Assembly: GCA_026389695.1 (NCBI GenBank)
Contig: JAPLHI010000054.1
Location: 1-7,234 of the forward strand
Length of the DNA stretch: 7,234 nucleotides
Direction of reading: 5' to 3'
Origin: Chloroflexota bacterium
GTDB lineage: Bacteria; Chloroflexota; Dehalococcoidia; GIF9; UBA5629
In this document: positions 1-5,558 of the stretch, piece by piece
How positions within the stretch are numbered: position 1 is the stretch's first letter
Layout of the letters: each line of letters opens with the position of its first letter
The notes under the pieces: generated by a model
Database searches by the model: none
What the model saw: only the letters and a program-made list of their open reading frames with translations
What the model was told of the DNA's origin: nothing
Position numbers and translations under genes: made by a program

Positions 1-327
1 GCGGGCGGAAAACCGGCGAATTTTCTGGATATCGGTACGGTAAACAACACCAGCGCTGTTGTCAGTGCTTTTAAAATGTTTACTACCGATCCTGATGTTC
101 AGGCAATCCTGGTCAATATATTCGGCGGTATGACCCGGGCGGACGTCATTGCCCGGGGTATTATCGAAGCCTACGGCAAAATCGATATCAAACTTCCCGT
201 AGTCGTCAGACTGGCCGGAACCAACGTCGCGGAAGGCAGGAGGATCATGGCTGAATCGGGGATAAGCTATATTGAAGCCACCGATTTCTTAGATGCCGCG
301 CGCAAAGCGGTAGCGGCAGCCGCGTGA
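1..327 (+). CDS. sucC: Succinyl-CoA synthetase beta subunit, C-terminal part (partial)
   Basis: This is the 3' end of the beta subunit of ADP/GDP-forming succinyl-CoA synthetase, which couples succinyl-CoA to succinate conversion with nucleotide triphosphate formation in the cytoplasm. The frame is open from base 1 (GGKPANFLDIG) and ends at TGA 325-327, giving 108 residues; the ATP-grasp domain lies outside the window. What remains is the ligase/CoA-binding domain, recognised by ANFLDIG, the hallmark NIFGGMTRAD and the VVVRLAGTN block. The ATG at 76 is internal, not a start. One oddity: the turn after LDIG reads TVNN where most SucC proteins have GGA or similar. The gene sits 59 bp upstream of sucD and is surely its partner. 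Identification is secure; nucleotide specificity cannot be judged from this fragment. Confidence 0.95.
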   Translation, partial: AGGKPANFLDIGTVNNTSAVVSAFKMFTTDPDVQAILVNIFGGMTRADVIARGIIEAYGKIDIKLPVVVRLAGTNVAEGRRIMAESGISYIEATDFLDAARKAVAAAA

Positions 328-331
328 GCCG

Positions 332-345
332 CATTCTGCAGAATG
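332..345. repeat. 14-bp perfect palindrome between sucC and sucD
   Basis: CATTCTGCAGAATG is a perfect palindrome with no spacer, placed 4 bp after the sucC stop. It could form a short RNA hairpin or be a dimeric protein site, but it has no T tract, so it is not an intrinsic terminator. A palindrome this long is uncommon by chance in a 59-bp gap, yet no function is shown. Confidence 0.35.
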
Positions 346-373
346 ACCGGATTGCAGGCGTATCAGCATAATT

Positions 374-380
374 AAGGAGA
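374..380 (+). promoter_or_regulatory. Ribosome binding site fixing the TTG start of sucD
   Basis: AAGGAGA lies 6 nt before the TTG at 387. An in-frame TAA at 369-371 excludes any earlier start, and the next in-frame ATG is at codon 39, inside the CoA-binding domain. The TTG is therefore the start. Confidence 0.85.
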
Positions 381-386
381 CTTGGA

Positions 387-1256
387 TTGAGTATCTTAAT
401 CGATGAAAAAACACGGCTGCTGATTCAGGGCATCACCGGCGGCGAGGGTAGCTTTCATGCCAGGCGCTGTATCGAATACGGCACTAACGTAGTCGCGGGT
501 ATGACTCCGGGAAGGGGGGGCACTAAGGTTGAAGGTGTTAATGTCTTCAATACTGTTGAGGCTGCCATCAGGGAAACGGGCGCTAACGTCTGTATGATTT
601 TTGTTCCTCCGGCTGCTGCCGCGGACGCCATCCTGGAAGCTGCCGATGCGGGCATCCCACTGATCGTTTGTATTACTGAAGGGATACCCGTACTGGACAT
701 GGTCACAGTTCACCGCTATCTTAAGGATAAATCTGCAAGGCTGATAGGTCCCAACTGTCCCGGCCTGATTTCACCGGGCAAATGCAAGGTGGGGATTATG
801 GCCGGGGATATCCACATGCAGGGTAATGTGGGGGTTGTCTCCCGCAGTGGAACCCTGACTTATGAAACGGTTGCCCAGCTAACCGGCCTGGGAATCGGGC
901 AATCTACTTGCGTCGGAATTGGCGGTGATCCTCTTCCGGGCACTTCTTTTGTTGATATACTGAAATTATTCCAGGAGGATAGTGAGACCAGGGCCATCGT
1001 ATTAATCGGCGAGATTGGCGGCACACTCGAACAGGAAGCCGCTCAATATATTAAAGAAAAAACCACCAAACCCGTAGTAGCTTTTGTAGCCGGCGCAACG
1101 GCGCCCCCGGGCAGGAGAATGGGACATGCCGGAGCCATAATAAGCGGCAGCACAGGTAGAGCTCAGGATAAGATATCGGCTTTATCTGTGGCAGGAGCAA
1201 TCATAGTCCACCACCCCGCAGAAATTGGAATTACTCTCAAAAAAACGCTCAAATAG
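387..1256 (+). CDS. sucD: Succinyl-CoA synthetase alpha subunit
   Basis: This is the alpha subunit of succinyl-CoA synthetase, which binds CoA and carries the phosphohistidine relay between the nucleotide site and succinate. Its 289 residues match the family length. Residues 15-24 (GITGGEGSFH) are the CoA-binding Rossmann turn, GPNCPG at 121-126 and VSRSGTLTYE at 151-160 are the family blocks, and GEIGG follows at 208-212. The active-site His is H247 in RMGHAGAI. Start is TTG with a strong Shine-Dalgarno. It follows sucC by 59 bp and should be co-transcribed with it. The gene stops with TAG at 1254-1256, and a TAA comes two codons later (1260-1262). Its last codons also contain the terminator of the convergent gene cluster. 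Identification is secure. Confidence 0.97.
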   Translation: MSILIDEKTRLLIQGITGGEGSFHARRCIEYGTNVVAGMTPGRGGTKVEGVNVFNTVEAAIRETGANVCMIFVPPAAAADAILEAADAGIPLIVCITEGIPVLDMVTVHRYLKDKSARLIGPNCPGLISPGKCKVGIMAGDIHMQGNVGVVSRSGTLTYETVAQLTGLGIGQSTCVGIGGDPLPGTSFVDILKLFQEDSETRAIVLIGEIGGTLEQEAAQYIKEKTTKPVVAFVAGATAPPGRRMGHAGAIISGSTGRAQDKISALSVAGAIIVHHPAEIGITLKKTLK

Positions 1257-1260
1257 CGTT
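1239..1260 (-). terminator. Intrinsic terminator of the minus-strand cluster, inside the sucD 3' end
   Basis: Read on the - strand, AACGCT (1260-1255), a 5-nt loop ATTTG and AGCGTT (1249-1244) form a perfect 6-bp stem whose 3' arm runs into a T tract down to 1239. It lies 17 bp past the TAA of the thioredoxin-domain ORF. On the + strand the same hairpin is followed only by AACAGTATTTT, so it is expected to work mainly for leftward transcription. The stem is short, so efficiency may be moderate. Confidence 0.6.
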
Positions 1261-1276
1261 AACAGTATTTTATAGC

Positions 1277-2197
1277 TTAGTAGGAATCAAGTATACCTCT
1301 TAATTCTCCGGCGCCTGTTAGCGGTCCTTTCTTTACATACTTAATAATTCCATTGGGATCGATAAAATAAGCAGAGGGCTTTATGGGAGGTTTAAATGCG
1401 TTCACCATATCGCTGGACTCGTCCAGGTAAACCGGAGTCTTAACACCGTAGAGCTTGATCCACCTGAGAATATCCGCTTTTTTATCATTGCTTGCAATCA
1501 CCATCATTATCACACCCTTATATTTGGGATCGCTGTAAACCTCATTGAAATATTTAACCTGCTGAGCGCAGGTTGAACACGTAATGCTGGTGAAGGTGAT
1601 CACCGTTTTTTTGCCGCTGATTTCGTTAGAAGTAAATGGCAAATTATCCATAGTCTTCAGGTTGAACCTGGGGACTTCACATCCCATGCCGCTGCATGAC
1701 TGTGCCAGAGTCGGCGTTATAAATGACAGATTGAGTTGATTTGAAGTTTTACCCTGGGAGTTTGTCATCTTTACATCTATATAATAAGTTGTATCCGGTT
1801 GCAGCTTCTGAAGATACATAGAATGTTCAATGGCCAGCTTAGCATCCGAATTGCTGAGTGGTTTATTCGATTTATCTGTTCCGTATTGAATTTGAAGGGT
1901 AGTGGGCTGGTCAGTAACGCATCTGATTGTGGCATCGCTGCTATTCAGATCGATAAAACTGAAATCCACGATCTGCGGCGCCGGTAGTGGCGCTGCCTCC
2001 GGGGGTTTTGTCATGAGTTCGCTGTCTCCACTGGAGACAATTTCATTTCCGCAAACATCCTGCGACTTCAATTTAAAATAATATTTTGTCGATGTTTTGA
2101 GATTATTTATTACTGCCGTATGTTTATCCAGTAGATTAGCATCAAGCTTCGTTGCCATTTCGTACGACTGAGTCAGTCCATACTCGACCTGGCTCAT
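1277..2197 (-). CDS. Fibronectin-III repeat / thioredoxin-like protein (downstream half of an interrupted gene)
   Basis: The ORF from ATG 2197 has 306 residues, but its frame is open back to 2320, just after an in-frame TAG. The ATG falls inside an FN3-like domain: codons 2281-2198 encode its first strands, including IVSWKTN before MSQVEYG. FN3-1 runs to about residue 60 and FN3-2 covers about 73-161, with TTYYIDV as its typical F-strand region. A thioredoxin/redoxin (TlpA/ResA-like) domain covers about 174-306, with CSTC at 207-210, the proline loop IKPSAYFID at 272-280 and a further Cys pair C168/C173. No signal peptide is present although these modules suit an extracytoplasmic thiol-disulfide protein. 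No ATG, GTG or TTG exists between the TAG and 2197. As an independent gene it would have a truncated FN3 domain, so the start given is nominal. Domain calls are firm; independent expression is doubtful. Confidence 0.7.
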   Translation of the reverse strand: MSQVEYGLTQSYEMATKLDANLLDKHTAVINNLKTSTKYYFKLKSQDVCGNEIVSSGDSELMTKPPEAAPLPAPQIVDFSFIDLNSSDATIRCVTDQPTTLQIQYGTDKSNKPLSNSDAKLAIEHSMYLQKLQPDTTYYIDVKMTNSQGKTSNQLNLSFITPTLAQSCSGMGCEVPRFNLKTMDNLPFTSNEISGKKTVITFTSITCSTCAQQVKYFNEVYSDPKYKGVIMMVIASNDKKADILRWIKLYGVKTPVYLDESSDMVNAFKPPIKPSAYFIDPNGIIKYVKKGPLTGAGELRGILDSY

Positions 2198-2320
2198 GGA
2201 GGGTTTATTGGTTTTCCAGGAGACGATGGCATAATCAGGGTAAATCAGCGGAGGGGTAGTTTCTGTAATCGACAGAGGGTTGGATTCCGCGTCTTTTATA
2301 CATGACAGTAATGTTTTGGC

Positions 2321-2926
2321 CTAATTGATCGCCACGGCAACCCCCTCACCTTTCGCAGCCCCTTGCTCCCAGCCAATAATGCCTATGACTTCTCCGGCAT
2401 AATTTACTACGGGGCTCCCGCTGCTTTCCGCATTGACTGGTACATCCGTCTGTACATAGTTAACCCCGTTAACCGGCCCCAATGCAGTAATCAGCCCCTT
2501 TAAAATAGTGGGTTGGTCTTTTAAATTCTGGGGGTATCCGATAACAATACCCGGGTTTGCCGGTAAAGCATAATCCGAGTCACCCAGTGTGGCTTTGGAA
2601 ATATCAGGACCGGCAGCAATTTTGATTATAGCTATATCTTTAGTCGTACTTTTACATACGACCCTGCCGGGATATTCTTTGCCGGTATTGACTTTCACCG
2701 TTACCGATTTGCAGTCCCGTACTACATGCGCATTAGTTAAGACGAGACCCGCCTCATCGAAGATAACCCCGTTACCCATTGCATCATTGCAGTAAATCCT
2801 GGCAACCGACCTGGCTACCCCTTCATACACTGCCTTTTGAGGGTCAATACAGCCTGATAAATTTGTAATAAATAGTCCCGAAATAAAAACCGTTAAAAAA
2901 ATATAAACTACATATACTCTATTCAA
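2321..2926 (-). CDS. Trypsin-like (S1C/HtrA-type) serine protease lipoprotein
   Basis: The protein has 201 residues up to the TAG. Residues 1-25 are a hydrophobic signal peptide ending in a lipobox, LSGC, with Cys26 as the lipidation site, so it should be membrane-anchored outside the cytoplasm. The trypsin-2 fold follows: His67 in TNAHVV, Asp97 in KDIAIIKI, Ser169 in NAESSGSP. The serine loop is unusual: the normal GNSGGP is ESSGSP, so the glycine two residues before the serine is Glu and the second glycine after it is Ser; activity may be weak or altered. There is no PDZ domain. The start is TTG; an in-frame ATG four codons upstream is followed at once by TAA, and AAAGG sits rather far (13 nt) from the TTG. 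Protease-fold identity is firm; substrate is unknown. Confidence 0.85.
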   Translation of the reverse strand: MNRVYVVYIFLTVFISGLFITNLSGCIDPQKAVYEGVARSVARIYCNDAMGNGVIFDEAGLVLTNAHVVRDCKSVTVKVNTGKEYPGRVVCKSTTKDIAIIKIAAGPDISKATLGDSDYALPANPGIVIGYPQNLKDQPTILKGLITALGPVNGVNYVQTDVPVNAESSGSPVVNYAGEVIGIIGWEQGAAKGEGVAVAIN

Positions 2927-2958
2927 ATTGCTTTACATACCTTTCTGAAGAATTATTG

Positions 2959-3678
2959 TTATTTTATCGGCACATTATCGGAATCCAGCTTGGGGCGGTC
3001 ATCAGCGGCATGATCCATCAGATAGCCGATGTCCTTGCGCAGGACTTTTTTCATCTCGGATATAATCCACCTGCCTTTATTAAGGCTTTTAGCAAAGCCG
3101 GTTGCTTCTTTCATGAGATCATCCATAGTGCAGGCCTTGCGGATGACATGGAATGTCTCCAACTCGGCGGCTGTAAAGCGCTTACCGGTAAACTCGCCTT
3201 CCTCTACCAGGTGCATGGGCATGGTCTTTTTGATCAGGGCCGTCATATAGGGGAGGAAGGGTATATTGAGATCGACCTCCGGGAAGCACAGGAAGCCGCG
3301 GTCGGAGCGCATAAAGCGGAAATCGAAGCAACAGGAAAATATCGCGCCCGAGGCGAAGGCATGGCCGCTGAGCGCTGCCACGGTTATCATAGGATAGAAC
3401 AGCATCCGCTTCATAAGCTGGTCCTGCAGGTTGAAGAATTCCTCCACTTCCGGGTCCTTACCCGTAATGGCGGGCATTAGCCAGTCGAGGTCCATGCCGT
3501 TGGACCAGATTTTCTCGTGGCTGGATGAAACAACCAGGGCATTAACGCTGGTTTTATTCTCTATATCGTCCAGCGCCGCCAGCATTTCGCTGCAGAATTT
3601 TACATTAAACCTGTTATCACCGCTGTTCATTATGAGCACGGCGATATTTTCATCAACGGTCCATTCTATAGAAGCCAT
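2959..3678 (-). CDS. Enoyl-CoA hydratase/isomerase family protein, likely delta3-delta2-enoyl-CoA isomerase
   Basis: This is a 239-residue crotonase-fold enzyme expected to act on acyl-CoA double bonds in the cytoplasm. Family marks are SNGMDL at 59-64 (first oxyanion/CoA segment), ALSGHAFASG at 102-111 (second oxyanion segment) and RGFLCFPEVDL at 127-137. Glu134 in the PE dipeptide is the usual general acid/base. The other hydratase glutamate, expected in the helix just after GHAFASG, is replaced by a hydrophobic residue. A single-glutamate site and the SNG/RGFL/PEVDL wording resemble the ECI1-type isomerases, including peroxisomal plant ones, more than hydratases. The ATG start has GGAGG (3686-3690) 7 nt upstream. 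It lies 52 bp after the YhhN gene and 32 bp before the protease gene, so one operon is likely. Fold certain; isomerase role inferred. Confidence 0.85.
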   Translation of the reverse strand: MASIEWTVDENIAVLIMNSGDNRFNVKFCSEMLAALDDIENKTSVNALVVSSSHEKIWSNGMDLDWLMPAITGKDPEVEEFFNLQDQLMKRMLFYPMITVAALSGHAFASGAIFSCCFDFRFMRSDRGFLCFPEVDLNIPFLPYMTALIKKTMPMHLVEEGEFTGKRFTAAELETFHVIRKACTMDDLMKEATGFAKSLNKGRWIISEMKKVLRKDIGYLMDHAADDRPKLDSDNVPIK

Positions 3679-3730
3679 GGAAAAACCTCCGCAGTAGTTT
3701 GCAACAGGATATTATATACCAAACAGCAGA

Positions 3731-4390
3731 TCAGGCGCTCTGGTTATATTTCTCCTTGAGGAAACCGAAGAGGATAAAAAACTGCGCCCCGTAATAGGTG
3801 ATCATGATAATATAATCCGCATATGCCATAGGGGTTATAAATTTATTCGTTGCCAGCGCTGAATCTGAGGCCAGAAAAAGAAGTGCTCCGTATAAAACAT
3901 AGCGGTTGATAGATTTCCTCAGAGCCGCCAGAACCACCATCGTGATCAATACCGCCATGTAGCCATAAACCGGTAATAACATACCGCCCAGGAATGGGCG
4001 CATGATGATACCCATACCAATTCCATATAATGCAAGCAAAACAACCAGCCACAACCTTTTGGGTTGCCGTTTAAAATCACGTGAAAAAGTAACGATATAT
4101 CCGACGTGGCCGAGAAGGAATAGCGCCAGGCCGATTAAAAACGCGTTCTGTATCGGTAGATCAAGCGCCAACCCTGCCATGGAGCAGAGAATATAGGTGA
4201 TAAAGAGAATCTGTCTCCTGATATCTGTGATAGCCGTCAGAGCCAGGATGGCGAGAATAATGTCCGGTATATCTTTGAGCACATACAATCCAGGCACTAT
4301 CTTGCTGATAGGGATGACAAGAACGTAGAGAACCGCGAAAGCGAGAAATATGAAAAGCAGGTTCCTTTCCTTCCTGGTAAAGCTGCCCAT
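3731..4390 (-). CDS. YhhN/TMEM86-family membrane protein (putative lysoplasmalogenase)
   Basis: The product is a 219-residue integral membrane protein with about seven to eight hydrophobic segments and short charged loops. The family is recognised from the central LGHVGYIVTF at 93-102 and the C-terminal blocks GALLFLASDSALATNKF (168-184) and ITYYGAQFFI (197-206), with acidic residues D77 and D176 in membrane segments as in YhhN/TMEM86. Characterised members (TMEM86A/B) hydrolyse the vinyl-ether bond of lysoplasmalogens, releasing a fatty aldehyde; many bacterial members are untested. ATG start with AAGGGGG at 4397-4403. It is the first gene of the leftward cluster and stands about 45 nt behind a strong promoter. 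Being followed by an enoyl-CoA isomerase fits a lipid role. Family confident, activity inferred. Confidence 0.8.
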   Translation of the reverse strand: MGSFTRKERNLLFIFLAFAVLYVLVIPISKIVPGLYVLKDIPDIILAILALTAITDIRRQILFITYILCSMAGLALDLPIQNAFLIGLALFLLGHVGYIVTFSRDFKRQPKRLWLVVLLALYGIGMGIIMRPFLGGMLLPVYGYMAVLITMVVLAALRKSINRYVLYGALLFLASDSALATNKFITPMAYADYIIMITYYGAQFFILFGFLKEKYNQSA

Positions 4391-4440
4391 TGATAGCCCC
4401 CTTATAATTAAAAACTCGCGGTATGCGCTAAATCGTATGA

Positions 4441-4469
4441 ATTATATCTCCAGTCGCCAATCTTGTCAT
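4441..4469 (-). promoter_or_regulatory. Sigma70-type promoter for the YhhN-isomerase-lipoprotein cluster
   Basis: On the - strand, ATGACA (4469-4464, five of six matches to TTGACA) is separated by exactly 17 bp from a perfect TATAAT (4446-4441). Transcription would begin near 4434, leaving a leader of about 45 nt before the ATG at 4390. This is the best promoter match in the window. It lies in the 280-bp divergent gap (4391-4670), which otherwise shows only a weak 5-bp inverted repeat (AGCGG/CCGCT, near 4504-4523). Confidence 0.6.
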
Positions 4470-4617
4470 GGCGTAGAATAAAATGAAGCGGCAATTCTAT
4501 AGTAGCGGATTTTCATCCCCGCTTTGAGAGAATTCATCACCCGGTGCAACTGAAACACCCACCCCATACCCCGCAATGACTCGGTTATCAGAAATGGCAA
4601 AATTAATGAAATTCACG

Positions 4618-4652
4618 TACAATAATTGATCGCATTTTCAGCATATTATACT
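4618..4652 (+). promoter_or_regulatory. Weak candidate -10 elements for the hydroxyacyl-CoA dehydrogenase gene
   Basis: TACAAT (4618-4623) and TATACT (4647-4652) each match five of six -10 positions upstream of the ATG at 4671. Neither has a good -35 hexamer at 16-18 bp; TTGATC at 4626-4631 is 15 bp from the second. The gene needs a rightward promoter in this gap, but which site is used cannot be settled here. Confidence 0.25.
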
Positions 4653-4658
4653 CGTAAA

Positions 4659-4663
4659 AGGAG
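4659..4663 (+). promoter_or_regulatory. Ribosome binding site setting the dehydrogenase start at 4671
   Basis: AGGAG within AAAAGGAGA lies 7 nt before ATG 4671. The frame is open back to a TTG at 4626, but those 15 extra residues contain this site and precede the normal N-terminal beta strand of the NAD-binding fold, so 4671 is preferred. Confidence 0.85.
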
Positions 4664-4670
4664 AAATACT

Positions 4671-5558
4671 ATGGACAGTGTTCTTATCATCGGCGCCGGC
4701 TTCATGGGTGGCGGCATTGCCCAGGTTGCAGCCCAGAGCGGCTATACAGTATACCTGCAGGATATCAATCCCGTATCCCTTGACAAGGCGTTACAGCAAA
4801 TCAAATGGTCGACCGAAAAGCTGGCCGCCAAGGGAAAGATAAAAGACAGCGCCAAAGATGTGCAGGACAGGATACATATCGTCAACGATCTTTCCATCGC
4901 TCCTAAATGCGAGTGGATCATCGAAGTGGTCTATGAAGACAAGCAAATGAAGAACGCTCTCTTCAAAGACCTGGATGCAAAATGCCCTCCCCAAACTATT
5001 ATCGCCTCTAACACATCCACCATTCCCATTACCCTGCTTGCAGAGGGCACCCGGTATCCCGAAAGGATAGTCGGCATGCATTTCTTCGGCCCGGTCCCCA
5101 TCATGCGCCTGGTAGAGGTCATCAAGGGCGAGAAGACATCGGACGCCGTGTTTAACAAATCAGTTGATTTCGTCAGCTCAATAGGCAAGTACCCGGTGAA
5201 GGTTATGAAAGAGGTCCCCGGATTTATTATGAACCGAATCAACGGAGCGGCTTTCCGCGAAGCGCTCTCTCTGGTTGAGAAAGGCATTGCCTCTGTTGAG
5301 GACGTCGATAAAGGGATGCACTACGGCTTCAACTGGAACATCGGCCCCTTCGAGATCGCTGATAATTCAGGACTGGATACTTACATCCGCTCGCGCAAGC
5401 AATACGAAGCGCTGGGCGCTATAGAGGCCCCTACAAGTTATGACCTGATAGAAAAAATGGTAAAAGCAGGACGGCTCGGCCGTAAGGTCGGCAAGGGCTT
5501 TTACGATTACACTCCCGACGGTAAAAAGATCCCGTTCGACGTTACAACGTTGAAATGA
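4671..5558 (+). CDS. 3-Hydroxyacyl-CoA dehydrogenase (3-hydroxybutyryl-CoA dehydrogenase type)
   Basis: The 295-residue enzyme interconverts 3-hydroxyacyl-CoA and 3-oxoacyl-CoA with NAD(P), in beta-oxidation or butyrate-type pathways. The N-terminal Rossmann domain begins VLIIGAGFMGGGIA (4-17). The catalytic set is visible: Ser116 in SNTST, His137 in GMHFFGP, Glu149 in RLVEV (12 residues after the His, as in characterised enzymes) and Asn188 in PGFIMNRI. The C-terminal helical domain ends in the typical GRKVGKGFYDY (270-280). Length matches the stand-alone Hbd/PaaH-C class rather than the multifunctional FadB type, so hydratase must come from another gene. It is divergent from the isomerase cluster, and its last 17 bp overlap the convergent HlyIII-family gene. 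Function is confident; chain-length preference and pathway direction are not readable. Confidence 0.95.
   Translation: MDSVLIIGAGFMGGGIAQVAAQSGYTVYLQDINPVSLDKALQQIKWSTEKLAAKGKIKDSAKDVQDRIHIVNDLSIAPKCEWIIEVVYEDKQMKNALFKDLDAKCPPQTIIASNTSTIPITLLAEGTRYPERIVGMHFFGPVPIMRLVEVIKGEKTSDAVFNKSVDFVSSIGKYPVKVMKEVPGFIMNRINGAAFREALSLVEKGIASVEDVDKGMHYGFNWNIGPFEIADNSGLDTYIRSRKQYEALGAIEAPTSYDLIEKMVKAGRLGRKVGKGFYDYTPDGKKIPFDVTTLK

Larger units (their letters stand above)
1277..2926 (-). pseudogene. Protease-FN3-FN3-thioredoxin lipoprotein gene split by one in-frame amber codon
   Basis: One continuous frame of 550 codons runs from TTG 2926 to TAA 1277, interrupted only by TAG at 2321-2323. Reading through it joins the end of the trypsin-like domain (VAIN-TAG-AKTLLSC) to an FN3 domain that otherwise lacks its first strands. 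The AKTLL segment also resembles the closing helix that follows the last strand in HtrA-type domains. There is no frameshift and no second stop, so any loss is recent. Alternatives are a base-calling error, a nonsense allele, programmed readthrough, or amber recoding such as pyrrolysine. The intact product would be a lipid-anchored extracytoplasmic protein of 549 residues carrying a protease fold and a redox domain. It lies 32 bp downstream of the isomerase gene and is probably its co-transcript. Confidence 0.65.

Noticed and set aside
396..713. Minus-strand open frames over sucD
   Set aside because: They are shadows of a highly conserved coding gene, with no motifs of their own.
2924..2938. 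Two-codon ATG-TAA minimal frame just before the protease TTG start
   Set aside because: It could act as a leader or a reinitiation point, but the spacing to the AAAGG site is too short for normal initiation, and nothing else supports it.
2956..3480. 174-codon open frame on the + strand
   Set aside because: It is wholly antisense to the enoyl-CoA isomerase, whose motifs, ribosome site and start are convincing. The + strand product shows no recognisable domain.
4504..4523. Inverted repeat AGCGG/CCGCT in the divergent gap
   Set aside because: Only 5 bp of stem and a 10-nt loop with no T tract, which is expected by chance in 280 bp.
4626..4670. TTG start extending the 3-hydroxyacyl-CoA dehydrogenase by 15 residues
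   Set aside because: The stretch contains the AGGAG site for ATG 4671, and the family's NAD-binding fold begins right after that ATG.
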